From: Phoronis ovalis
Lineage: Eukaryota; Phoronida; Phoronidae
Reading direction: 5' to 3'
Assembly: GCA_028565635.1 (NCBI GenBank)
Contig: JAOXYB010019027.1
Location: 1 to 18,010, forward strand
Length of the DNA: 18,010 nucleotides
Shown here piece after piece: positions 9,901 to 18,010 of this stretch. The notes beneath the pieces were generated by a model that had not been told where the DNA came from, made no database searches, and saw only the letters and a program-made list of their open reading frames with translations. Made by a program: the position numbers and the translations under genes. The first letter of the stretch is position 1; every line of letters begins with the position of its first letter.

Positions 9901-12900
9901 AGGCATTGTTGAATTTTATTCCAGAAGTAAAACCCAGTTAATGCTTTAGGTAAATATAAGCTCACCATAGCAACTGAAAAGTTCTTCCCCACACTTGACA
10001 TCTTTCACTGTTCGTACAATGAGGGTTTCATTATAAAAGCTAAATTCAAAATGAGGTACTGTTTATACAACTATCACAAAGTAGCATTAGAAGCAAGTGC
10101 TCGGATGTATAGCCTCTGGAAACAAACCATAATCCAATGTCTACATTTGGAATTTACTTTACTCACACTGTACAGACAAATATAAAGTTGCTGTAATAAA
10201 AGCTAAATTACGCAAACAACAGACAGTTTCAACAGCTCCATTGCATTTTGGCTCAGGATGACCTCTCAATATAACGCACAGCATAATATCCCCATCATCA
10301 ATAACAGCTAAACAAGCACCCAAACAAAATATAGCAAAGCATTAACATGGTGTTTAACTTTAATTCATCAATCAATATATGTTTAATCACTTTGTGATGC
10401 AAATTCACCTAGTTCCCAGAATACATACAAAAATCCACTCACATCATTGTATTATCTGCAACAATAATACATTGTATAATAAAAAATATTATTTACCTTG
10501 ATATAATAGTTGGATCACAAGAATGATTCATTAAACTTGCAGTTGGATAAATAGCTGTCGCTATTCTCACTTGACTTAATGTATCAACTAAGAAGGAGTC
10601 TCCAACCTGTGTTGCCTGAAGAGCAGTTATTGCATGTGCATTGCATACTAATTGTAACATATGCCGTAGTAACAAACTTCCAATATAACTTTCAGTGTTG
10701 TCGTAAATGTCTGCATTGTCTGCTGAGGAGTTGAAAAATCCTGCATGTTTAAGACATTTCAACAACAGACATGCCGTCTGTAATGAAAATAAAGTTTACA
10801 AATTGTTTTTAACATCATTATGTTATAAGTTTTACATTTTTCTGAGCAAATGATAGAAAAATTGCCATAGTTGAAATGGTTCCAAAAATGTATGCAATTA
10901 TAAAATAAGAGCCTCAGGAAGATTCAGTATAATGAGTTTTTACATTCAATTATGTTAATTTTATAATCGCCAGCGTTATTTTTAATTAGTCCCCAACAGA
11001 CGTAGTCTGGGGGCTTATAATTTGGATTCTGTCCGTATTTCCGTCTGCCCGCCGTTGTTTCACAAAAATGACTGGGTGGATTTCTTTAGATTTTCATTGG
11101 GTACACAAGGTACTACAGGGGATAAAGATGGCGTACAAACTTATCAGATCTAATGTGGACAACTATCAGCCATGCTTGATGCCCGTCTAGAACCGTTTCA
11201 TGAAAATGACTGGATTTCATTGATATTTAGCAGTTACAAGGTTCCGAGTTCTGCAGTTCAACTGTCAATTTGGTAGGGATCACACACGTTTTGTCAGTTG
11301 CTAAGGAAGCAAGAATTTGGTCGAGCTTTCAGCGCAGATTTAAGATCTCGTTGTTATAGTATTCTGTGCAAATTTTATAGCAAAATGGCAAAACGTTTTT
11401 TGTCTCTGGAAAAACATCGCTAGTATACAAATGTACATTTTACATTTCAAAATTTTAACAATTTCACACAAAACGGTAACTGTACAGGTAACATGACCTA
11501 TTCAAAGAAAAAAAATATCTATACTTTTGTTTGTCTTTCTAATTAGCTAAAATTGCATTTCCATGTTTTTTTTTAAATAGTTAGGGTTGCTGTTATAAGG
11601 CAGCAAGACTATTGGCTTTGTACGATTTTTTTCTTCCAAGTTGATATATTGATAATCATCACATATCAGTACAATTATTATCAAATTATCTGGTTGGGGG
11701 CTATGTCACAATGCAACTGTGACTTGTTTTGGAATAATTTCTATTTACAGAAGATGTTTCTGCTGATACATAGACGTAAATGAACAATGACAAAGCCAAT
11801 AAATAGTAGCATTTATCAGACGTCAGGAATCAATAGTTAGTAAAACACATGCAGGATACCCGCAATTTCCTTATTATACACCAGTATTTGATATTTATTC
11901 AACTCACCAAGCTGTACTGTAATAAGTCTGCAGTATGCATGTCATCAGAGTGGGTCATCAGATCATATACTGTCAAGTAGTTTCTTTCATATCTTCCACA
12001 ATCGTTGAAACCTGGAATCACGTCTATGTTAAATCTCGAAATGATCGTTTGCTTGAAATCTGAAAATAGTCATAGGAGATTTAGTACAACTTGCTTTCTT
12101 CACCAGGTGCTCTTCTGGTTAGACTATATTCTCAACTAAAATGCTTAGCTGTTAAAGTTAAAAGAATGTGTTATATCATCGAACACACGGTATTGCCACA
12201 AGATTATTTGTCCTTTATAATATATGCAAGGCAACACCGAGAAAAATACGCTAATTAAATTAAGACACTGCAAATTATTGAGTGAAACATACTTTTTAAA
12301 AATCCTTATGAACTGAAGATAATATAAGTTAATTTTTTACTTCAACTGTCAACATGTTATAATTATAAAATAAACGGTTAACATCCTGAGGAGCAAAATG
12401 TCCTCGGCACGATTTACAAAAGTGACACCAAGTAAAACTGTGTTCACACATTAATTTGCTACAAAACCGAGGCTATTTAGGATCCTATCATACTAAAAAC
12501 AAGAGAAGGACAATATTTGTCACCAACAACACTTTTTAGAAGCCTTATTTGTTTATCGTTTGACACTTTCTTTCAAATTGTTAACACAATATGACGTCAT
12601 TTGTTGTCATTTAGAAAACCCATAAAATAATTTCTTGTTGATTTTAGAACAAATAAATGGTAAATATTTACATAAATATTTACAGAACATGTATCTAAAA
12701 GTAATTAAATAAAATTGTGTATATTATACGGTATAAATAAATAGAGCGGAGTTTCTGCATATTAACAACGGTTGGGACAATGACCCCGTTGACCCTCAAT
12801 TTCTTGTCTTTGAAACAAGTCACCACCTGTCCGTAAAACATATTCAATTTATTCTCAAAATATATCTGTAAATGAAAATTTAACATCATAACACTTATTG

Positions 12901-15900
12901 TTACCTATAAAAAAAATTATTGCTGAAAAACATGCAATTTATCACATTTTCATAAAAAATATTTATTTTCATGAAAATATATGATAAAAATCAGTTTGCT
13001 GTTCATTCTATCTCCAAATTTCAAAGAAATCGTTTGATTACGTTTGTAGTTATAGGCAAATGAATAAGTTAACTATATTTAGCAGTGTTGTGCTATTGCT
13101 AGGCAATATCGTGCTTTCAATGATATACCATGTTTCAATTACAGAAAAAAATATTTGCATACGTTAAGTAGATGCAGCAATCAAATATGATTAGTTTAAA
13201 GCCTGCAGTTTCAAGAAATTTCAAATCTATCATCACATCACAATATAATTGTGTAACAAGGAGCATCTTTTTTATTAATTCTAATTAATTATTAAAATCA
13301 ATTTTTACTGGTTGTACACTTATCTAAATAGGTAATCAACATTTTCTGATTCCAGATTGTTTCATATACACACCAACACAATACTCCTTTCTATAATTTT
13401 TCTGTTAAACTACAAGATGTACCTACCACATAAAAATTGCAGTCCAGCAGTTACTACAATTCTTATGCTAAGTGCAGAAATTCCCACTGAAAACAACATC
13501 TCTTGATAAGGACACTCAACATGATGATAAGATTCCCAAGATTTAATGCGACAGACATCCGAACAATATCGTGCAATGACACACTGCTGGCATCTACAAA
13601 ATAATGTTTAAAATTCATTCAAATAAATTAAATATGTTACAGCTTTTGAGTGCAACAAGAGAAGGTTTAACAACTATCAGTCTCTGTAATCTGATAATAA
13701 CTTTGCAATGTTACATTTTCATGTTTACGTTAAATTACTGATGACCATGGTAAATCCTAAAAAGCTAATATAAGCAGAAGTAACATGTATAATACAAATT
13801 CCAGAAGTGCCACATTCAGTAAAGACTTTCTAAACGAAACTGTGACTGTAATAAGAGGATGACACTTTGTTAGAGGTGCACTCGGTGAAAAAACATGTCT
13901 GTGGTAAGCAGTAACTTTGACAGTGATCCCAGGATACTATGATCTTAAATATATCACTTGAGTCTGACATAGGAGTGGTGTAACCAACGTTTACCAAACT
14001 TTATAAAAACAGGACTAAAGGCCGGTAAATTCCCCAAAATGAACAGTATAGAAGATGTATAGGCCCAATTAGACAAGTTTACATACAAGATCCAATTCCA
14101 AAGACAATGTTTGGTTTATAAAGAATAATTAATCTACCATAGAATAACCTTACTCCAGCTTACTTGAAAACAAATCATTGGGCATTCCGTGCTGGTTCAA
14201 ATTGTAGAGGTTCTATTTGATATTAAAAACTTATGAACTCAAGACTTGAAATGTTTTAAAGATTAATCCTTCAAAAAATGCTACATTTCGTTATATTAAA
14301 ATAAATTTTAGTACTGACCCAGCTAACAAAATCATTTCAGAATCAATGAGCCAGTTTGTATTATTATGAATGGTGTTTTTGTTCGAGTCAAAATAATGTT
14401 TTAATGAATGTTACCAAACAGACTTACGGGTAAAATATTAAATCCAATTTCCTGTAACATTGTACACAATGGGTTTCATAATGCTCAGGAAGCAATACAG
14501 CAGCAAATGGCTTCTCAACAATGATTGTGTCACCAGGCGTTAGATTCTGTGTTGCCTAAAAAAGGAATCTGATTACAATGTATGACACTAAGGTTGAATT
14601 GTGAGAAATGGAGAAAACAATTAGATAGGCAAATAAAGAAGAAAATTTCCAACAAAATTTTGTATGCATATTCCAACTGAATTTCTTTCTAGAGGCATAA
14701 TAAAATCTCCTTACAATTTTTATAATCTATGCCGGGCAATAATTGAAATCAATAACTGTTTTTTTAACGCCTTCAATAGATAATCTTCACAGAGATGGAG
14801 CCATTATTTCACATCCTCACCTGATGGAAAGGTGACTCGGTCAAGCTGAAATAATCGAATGCTGAGCCTATATCATTTGAAAAACGAGCAAATGGAAACA
14901 GGCGATAGAATGTTACCAATTCACCTAGTCACTCACCACAAGGAATCTGCCCTGCTTTTTGCTTTGCTCCATCTTCAATGCCTTTGAGGCTTGTAATATT
15001 GTATTGCTGTAACCACAGATAACTTCTGGCATTTGGTTTACCTCAGAATTATTCTTACAACAGGAACTCTTTTTGGGTTCTTCATCTAATAATTTTTTGA
15101 TTTCATTACGAATTGTGCCTAAATTATATATCTTGGAGTTTATTACATCATATAGCAGAATATTAAAAATCTAACAAATAGTCATATTTTAAATGTTTTC
15201 AAAAATAATGCGTTTGTTATTTTTTAGAAGTCCAGATCCAGTATCCTTCGTGAATTTCCTTAGATTGTCATAATTAAGCTTTTAAGCACATGAAGAAATA
15301 AAGGTCAAATTTAATGCATCATATTCAATGAATAATGTCAAAAAGTAGTCTGAAAGTCTTAATGTTACATTCACCTTCACTTTCAGCCTGCAAACTGGCA
15401 CTTTGAAAAGTTTTTAAGGCTTTTTCTAGCGCTGTAAAACAAGAATAATGAAACTGATGACACACAAAACTTCAGCACTTTAATAACTCCTTAGATTTTT
15501 ACAAAAATCTTGTTGTTGAGCTATCGACTAATGCCCAATTATGTTTAATATAGTAAGATGATAAGCATGATTTCGCAGGTATCTAGTACGATATAAAAGC
15601 TCAGGTTTTCTGTCAGTTTGTTTTATATTGAATGCTATCATTTAATATTTACGAAAGGGTTATTATCACAATGAGCTGTTCCACTATAAAGTACTATTAG
15701 CAGGAGAGGGGGGAGATAAATTCAAACTTTCACTTACAAAGGCAGAGGAGCAGTACGTTTTGTTACATTATTACGTAACACAAAATGTTTGGACCCTTCT
15801 GTCAGAAACTGTACTTGAACTGGAAATCTCTAATTACAAGCAGACTTTTAGTTTTTACTTTTTGCAGGTATTGTATTACCTTCTCTTGTCTTATCTGGAA

Positions 15901-16839
15901 AGCCAAGCAGCTGAAAACACTGCCCTCTTCTTTGGTAAAGTTTATAGTGCTTGCATTCTGGATATCCATATTTCAGTGCAACATCAGTATCAGTTATACA
16001 AAGCTGCAATTAGATGAATACACATATCTATCAGCTATAAAGCAGCAGTAGACATAGTTTTTCAACACTTCCCAACTTTTTAAATATGGCATTCACTAAA
16101 ATAAAATACCTAATACCTAAAATTTGGTAATACATGCCACATTCATTTTAATACCAAGTGATCGTTTTCCTGCAGTGATGAAATAAAGTGCAAGACAGAG
16201 GAAATAATCCCACAGGGCACCAGTGTCTCTTCTTACAAAGACCAAAGCAACTAAGCAAAAATCATCTTTTGAATGAACTGATAAATTTCAAGTGTGCCAA
16301 AATGTACACTGAAAAGCTGCAACCTGATTTAATACTGCAAATATTGCATGTATGTACCTGATATTCTTTTAAATAAAACAAAGCTGCTGATCTATTAGCC
16401 AATCCAATGCCATATTCATTACTACCAAATTCTGCTAACAATATGCTCTGCAAGTTAAGAGAGTAACAAATTATGTGTCATGACAGAAGGTATACATAAT
16501 ATACTTGTGACAATACATAATTATGGAAAGTAATATTTTAACAATATTTAACAACAATAACAATAAGCCTCACTGTTATATACAGTTAAAGACGAAAAAG
16601 GTATTTCTTATTTCACAACTACTGATAGTATTCAAGTTTTAAATAAAACAAACTATAAAATAGGTCTAGAAAATATCAAACAAAATAGAATTAAATACCT
16701 TTGTATAACACTCGAGAGCTTCAACATATTTTTTCTGTTGAAAAAGTGTGTTTCCCTCATGTCTTACAGAAACAGACAGACTTTGTGATTTTGAAGATTT
16801 TTGTCCAACTTGTTCAAAAAAATCATTGACCATACACAT
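6718..16839 (-). CDS. SMYD4: SMYD4-type SET and MYND domain protein, 14 coding exons
   Basis: Exons (minus strand, 5' to 3'): 16839-16699, 16447-16358, 16003-15880, 15431-15375, 15118-14937, 14555-14428, 13593-13427, 12059-11908, 10777-10497, 10039-9966, 9643-9525, 9260-9083, 8425-8312, 6977-6718. All 13 introns are GT-AG and the phases agree, giving 2067 bases and 688 residues. Seen in order: TPR-like repeats (about 25-120), SET first half with GRFLVA (194-199), MYND zinc finger (C228 to C268), SET second half with NHSC (431-434) and SCYG (463-466), post-SET CxCxxC (C489, C491, C494), a CxxC/CxxC pair (509-531), and a helical tail to 688. This order and the local motifs match vertebrate SMYD4, which is about 800 residues, so this model is shorter, mostly at the N-terminus. 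SMYD proteins are putative lysine methyltransferases of nucleus and cytosol. SMYD4 substrates are poorly defined and activity here is inferred only. No frameshift or stop is seen. Confidence 0.93.
7290..7602. mobile_element. MITE-like element in SMYD4 intron 13
   Basis: Terminal inverted repeats are 7297-7328 and 7563-7595, matching at about 29 of 33 positions, with ends AGCTCCGTT and core TGACACAACTC. They extend outward through transition-only differences to TTAT/ATAA at 7290 and 7602. The interior of roughly 235 bases has no transposase. No clear target-site duplication was found, so the exact ends and the superfamily are unknown. It lies in the 1334-base intron between exons 13 and 14. 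Confidence 0.8.
8312..8425 (-). CDS. SMYD4: SMYD4 exon 13 (C-terminal TPR-like)
   Basis: 114 bases, acceptor ATTTTAG and donor gtaata. It encodes AIKSLLTALKIKENVLYKYN and then ELGITFDLIGKCYASQ. The alternating helices fit the C-terminal TPR-like superhelix of SMYD proteins, where vertebrate SMYD4 has L-x-x-A-C-A-A-L-G-D. The exon ends in phase 1 with a single G, which matters for the possible alternative last exon at 5973-6064. Confidence 0.9.
8545..8909. mobile_element. MITE-like element in SMYD4 intron 12
   Basis: Perfect 22-base terminal inverted repeats at 8545-8566 and 8888-8909 (AATAGACTATTTGCATGCAC plus TT). The similarity continues inward imperfectly for about 25 more bases, including CAGACCC on both sides. 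The element is 365 bases with no coding frame. No direct target-site duplication is visible unless it is a palindromic TA inside the ends. Each arm holds an ATGCAAAT octamer. Confidence 0.85.
9033..9054 (+). repeat. 11-base unit repeated twice
   Basis: AGCATCATGGA occurs twice in perfect tandem, 28 bases past the donor side of SMYD4 exon 12, inside intron 12. It is a recent slippage-type duplication. Confidence 0.8.
9083..9260 (-). CDS. SMYD4: SMYD4 exon 12 (Cys cluster and C-terminal helices)
   Basis: 178 bases, acceptor TTTTTAG and consensus donor gtatgt. KCSNCEGPL and RCFDCGKE form two CxxC knuckles (C509/C512 and C528/C531), corresponding to the cysteine-rich stretch that follows post-SET in vertebrate SMYD4. 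Helical sequence follows and leads into the C-terminal TPR-like domain. Confidence 0.92.
9525..9643 (-). CDS. SMYD4: SMYD4 exon 11 (post-SET)
   Basis: 119 bases, acceptor CTTTAG. It reads GPNCHRMKRVDRQQALNDQY and then FFNCECTACLVDAD. The R-Q-Q-x-L-x-x-Q-Y-F-F-x-C-x-C-x-x-C pattern is the SMYD4 post-SET zinc motif (C489, C491, C494). The chosen donor, gtgcat after TTTGAG, is weak but keeps phase 0 and joins cleanly to AMKCSNC. Without splicing there, the frame stops six codons further on. Confidence 0.92.
9966..10039 (-). CDS. SMYD4: SMYD4 exon 10 (SET C-half)
   Basis: 74 bases, acceptor AATTTAG and consensus donor gtgagc. It encodes FYNETLIVRTVKDVKCGEEL and then FSCY, completing the SET fold with the conserved G-x-E-x-x-x-C-Y-G ending. 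The tyrosine (residue 465) sits where SET enzymes carry a catalytic or active-site-lining tyrosine. Confidence 0.93.
10497..10777 (-). CDS. SMYD4: SMYD4 exon 9 (SET core with NHSC)
   Basis: The largest internal exon, 281 bases, acceptor ATTACAG and donor gtaaat. It contains LLLRHMLQLVCNAHAIT and QVRIATAIYPTASLMNHSC. NHSC (residues 431-434) is the SET signature whose cysteine joins the post-SET zinc site. The match to the vertebrate R-H-M-L-Q-L-x-C-N-A-x-A block and to R-x-A-T-x-I-x-P is close. The exon ends two bases into a serine codon. Confidence 0.96.
10985..11730. repeat. Roughly 745-base interspersed repeat in SMYD4 intron 8
   Basis: The left edge is a GC-rich hairpin-like sequence (10991-11014, CCCCAACAGAC then GTCTGGGGG around GTA). 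The right edge carries GGGGGCTATG (11696-11705) and a GTCACA/TGTGAC stem (11705-11710 and 11718-11723). Inside, about 65 bases are duplicated: 11040-11108 and 11184-11245 share GTTTCA, AAAATGACTG, GGATTTC and ACAAGGT in order. Base composition at the left edge stands out from the AT-rich intron. It resembles interspersed repeats beginning with C-rich and G-rich arms that I associate with marine invertebrates. The family is not identified. Confidence 0.5.
11908..12059 (-). CDS. SMYD4: SMYD4 exon 8 (insert between MYND and SET-C)
   Basis: 152 bases, acceptor ATTTTCAG and consensus donor gtgagt. It encodes DFKQTIISRFNIDVIPGF and then YLTVYDLMTHSDDMHTADLL. The Y-x-x-V-x-x-L-x-x-H segment matches the conserved block in vertebrate SMYD4 where a helical insert follows MYND. 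Confidence 0.92.
12060..13426. other. SMYD4 intron 7
   Basis: The largest intron, 1367 bases, AT-rich. The open frame at 12695-12889 shows no recognisable family. Palindromes such as TGACGTCA near 12593 and ATTTTCATGAAAAT near 12966 are short enough to be chance. No mobile-element ends were found. Confidence 0.5.
13427..13593 (-). CDS. SMYD4: SMYD4 exon 7 (MYND zinc finger)
   Basis: 167 bases, acceptor TTTGTAG and donor gtaggt. It completes the MYND finger: C242-QQ-C245, then YC251-SDV-C255, then H264-HVE-C268. With C228 and C231 this gives the full set of seven cysteines and one histidine, so no zinc ligand is missing. A mostly hydrophobic helical stretch (MLFSVGISALSIRIVV) follows, as in other SMYD4 proteins. 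Confidence 0.95.
13594..14427. other. SMYD4 intron 6
   Basis: 834 bases of AT-rich intron between the two halves of the MYND finger. I see no exon-like frame, repeat pair or RNA gene. Confidence 0.5.
14428..14555 (-). CDS. SMYD4: SMYD4 exon 6 (SET N-half, first MYND cysteines)
   Basis: 128 bases, acceptor TTTTTTAG and consensus donor gtaagt. It encodes ATQNLTPGDTIIVEKPFAAV, the first half of the split SET domain, then HCVQC with the first zinc-binding CxxC of MYND (C228, C231). The exon ends within a proline codon completed by the next exon. Confidence 0.94.
14803..14855. repeat. Nested inverted repeats in SMYD4 intron 5
   Basis: An outer perfect 9-base stem (14803-14811 with 14847-14855, ATTATTTCA) encloses an inner perfect 6-base stem (14817-14822 with 14830-14835, TCACCT). 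It could fold as a two-tier hairpin. There is no tRNA B box and no anticodon arrangement. Confidence 0.45.
14937..15118 (-). CDS. SMYD4: SMYD4 exon 5 (linker and start of SET)
   Basis: 182 bases with acceptor TTTAG and donor gtgagt. The first part is a variable lysine- and serine-rich linker with an adjacent cysteine pair (KKSSCCKNN). The end, SKKQGRFLV, continues into the next exon as ATQNLTPGD. Together these form the first SET strand, the Gly-Arg-x-Leu-x-Ala pattern that contributes to the cofactor pocket in SMYD proteins. Confidence 0.9.
15375..15431 (-). CDS. SMYD4: SMYD4 exon 4 (short linker)
   Basis: A 57-base exon, the shortest in the gene. The acceptor follows TTTTACAG and the donor is gtgaat. 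It joins in phase to its neighbours and encodes ALEKALKTFQSASLQAESE, a helical, charged linker closing the TPR region. Support rests on splice sites, phase and amphipathic character rather than on a conserved motif. Confidence 0.82.
15880..16003 (-). CDS. SMYD4: SMYD4 exon 3 (TPR)
   Basis: 124 bases, phase 0 in and phase 1 out, acceptor ATTGCAG and donor gtaata. It encodes LCITDTDVALKYGYPE and then KLYQRRGQCFQLLGFP. This corresponds to the D-I-x-x-A-x-x-x-G-Y-P and R-K-A-E-C-x-x-x-L-G block of the TPR region in vertebrate SMYD4. Confidence 0.9.
16358..16447 (-). CDS. SMYD4: SMYD4 exon 2 (TPR)
   Basis: Thirty complete codons, phase 0 at both ends, acceptor TTGCAG and donor gtacat. The peptide runs from SILLAEFGS to LANRSAALFYLKEYQ. 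The LANRSAALFYL segment matches the conserved second TPR helix of SMYD4 proteins, where vertebrates have CHANRSAALFHL. Confidence 0.92.
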
Positions 16840-16843
16840 AGTT
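16699..16843 (-). CDS. SMYD4: SMYD4 exon 1 of the model (TPR start)
   Basis: The exon is preceded by a T-rich tract ending in AG and followed by the donor gtattt. Its frame reads one leftover base, then T-M-C-M-V-N-D-F-F-E and ends EALECYTK. The segment RHEGNTLFQQKKY followed by ALECYTK is a classic first TPR helix pair, as at the start of SMYD4. Translation could begin at the ATG ending at 16837 or at the one ending at 16831. An acceptor just upstream means a preceding exon exists, either 5' UTR or additional N-terminal coding sequence. I could not find that exon in 16844-18010. Confidence 0.85.
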
Positions 16844-18010
16844 CTAAAAAAAACACAAGTTCACATTTAATATTTAAAATTTCAGCAAGTTAATAAAGCA
16901 TATTAAATAACATTGTAGTGCTGTGAAGCAACCAATTTGTTTTTGAAAGTGTATTTGCTGATAAAAGACCAGTGTGCCTCTGTGCCCAGATTAGTCACAT
17001 TAGCAGCAAGCAGGAGGATTTTTGTATTCCAGATTTCAGAACTAGCTGCCAACTCTTCTCAATAAAAAAAAAGCACTAAAGAAATGTACAATCCAAATCC
17101 AAAATTTTGGGCCTCACACCCCTACCAGTACCTCCCTCCACAGGTCGTAAAGTGCAGTTTACATTCCCTCTGTACTATACATAATCAATTCCTTTTCATT
17201 ACAAACTACAGTTGTAAGTTGTATAAACGCAATATTTATGAGTTTTATATACTACTATATGATTGGTCATTTATATAAAGGTATCCCTTATTAGGCATCT
17301 GTCTACCCCCAGCAGAGAATGCAAGAAAACCTGCATTTGCTATACACCACCTACGGGATCATACTTGAGTTGCTTGTGGTACAACAGGTAAAGGAAGGGC
17401 TCCAAAATTCTAATGTTATATATTTCTATTTTCATTACTAATAATGATTAATTCATTGACAGTACTGTTATAAATGAAATAAGAGTAAAATTGTCAACTA
17501 TCAATACATTAAATTCTTATATAATTAGTCTTTCCCATCTCCCACATTTCAAGGCCTAGAGTGTAGCATGCTAGAGTCGAGGCTGTTGTCCATTTTTTAT
17601 ACAAGAAAAAATAATAATGTTGTAAATAGTAACCACAACCTTTCCTGCATAAACATTTTAATTGCATCAGTAGTTTTTGTGCATGAAATAGCACAGCAGA
17701 AATCCTGAGACATTTTTTCCCAAATTCTGTAAAAAAAAATCTAATCTCCGAAGATTTATCAAAATACGTAAACTTAAATGTGCTCTCACTAAGGCAGAAT
17801 GCTTTCTTTCGATCGTTTTTTTTCATAAAACATGCTCAAATTTGTCAAATGGTTGCAAAACGTTTAGCTTTAACTCAACTTCTAAAAGCGAGTAGGATTG
17901 TTCAGATAATTATAAACAAGAGGTCTGCGGGTCCAGACAGATGCCCATCATATGATGTAGTTTCTGTAGTTGTAAAGCCATCTTTGTATGTATAAGAGTT
18001 GTAAGGTTGA
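16844..18010. other. Upstream flank of SMYD4, no supported gene
   Basis: This stretch lies upstream of the first SMYD4 exon found, and the promoter and leader exon should be here or beyond. I looked for an N-terminal coding exon that ends with two bases of a codon and has a GT donor, and found none that I would defend. The open frames at 17509-17826 (minus) and 17780-17995 (plus) show no recognisable domain. A small complexity-rich patch at about 17880-17990 differs from the AT-rich surroundings but was not identified. Confidence 0.4.

Noticed and set aside
12590-12602. TGACGTCA palindrome as a CRE-type enhancer site
   Set aside because: A lone 8-base match in an intron is expected by chance at this scale. 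No cluster of sites.
14803-14855. Nested stems considered as a tRNA or tRNA-derived SINE
   Set aside because: No A/B box consensus, no cloverleaf spacing and no anticodon loop.
15760-16051. Two overlapping plus-strand open frames near SMYD4 exon 3
   Set aside because: Antisense shadows of exon 3, with no family features.
17509-17826. 105-codon minus-strand open frame upstream of SMYD4
   Set aside because: No domain, low-complexity aromatic and Lys-rich composition, no splice link in phase to exon 1. Likely chance.
17910-17981. Minus-strand ATG frame starting MALQLQKLHHMMG as a first SMYD4 exon
   Set aside because: It reaches a stop after 23 codons, and the GT dinucleotides in it would leave phase 1, while exon 1 needs a donor in phase 2. 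No similarity to known SMYD4 N-termini.
1-18010. CRISPR array, operon, phage or toxin-antitoxin system
   Set aside because: No evenly spaced repeats and no compact ORF clusters. Spliced exons and eukaryotic retroelements exclude a prokaryotic reading.

Overview
The window reads as nuclear DNA of an invertebrate animal. It is AT-rich, has a multi-exon gene with GT-AG introns of about 250-1370 bases, and is littered with decayed retroelements and short inverted-repeat elements. Nothing in it looks bacterial. A lophotrochozoan such as a mollusc or annelid is my best guess, but the sequence does not settle the phylum.

The right two thirds (about 6.7-16.85 kb, minus strand) hold one well-supported gene, an apparently intact SMYD4-type protein (SET and MYND domain-containing protein 4). 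I traced 14 coding exons by hand. Every junction is GT-AG, the phases match throughout, and the joined frame from the first available ATG to the stop is 2067 bases (688 codons plus stop). Domain order is TPR-like N-terminus, first half of SET, MYND zinc finger, second half of SET with the NHSC motif, post-SET CxCxxC, a small CxxC/CxxC cluster, and a C-terminal TPR-like helical tail. The true N-terminus may lie in an upstream exon that I could not identify.

The left third (about 0.2-5.8 kb) is a graveyard of plus-strand mobile-element fragments. In order these are a Ty3/gypsy-type RNase H piece, a DIRS-like RNase H piece, a decayed unidentified ORF of about 300 codons, a diverged direct repeat, an L1-type ORF1 relic, and a long stretch of broken coding-like sequence. 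None is intact.

The introns carry further elements: two MITE-like units with clear terminal inverted repeats (7290-7602 and 8545-8909) and a roughly 745-base repeat with internal duplication (about 10985-11730).

The most interesting signal is a diverged second copy of the end of the last SMYD4 exon at about 5971-6068, some 650 bases beyond the normal stop codon. It is preceded by an AG acceptor in the right phase to be spliced from the penultimate exon, so it could be an alternative terminal exon that swaps the protein's C-terminus. I saw no CRISPR, operon or defence system, and no convincing tRNA or rRNA.
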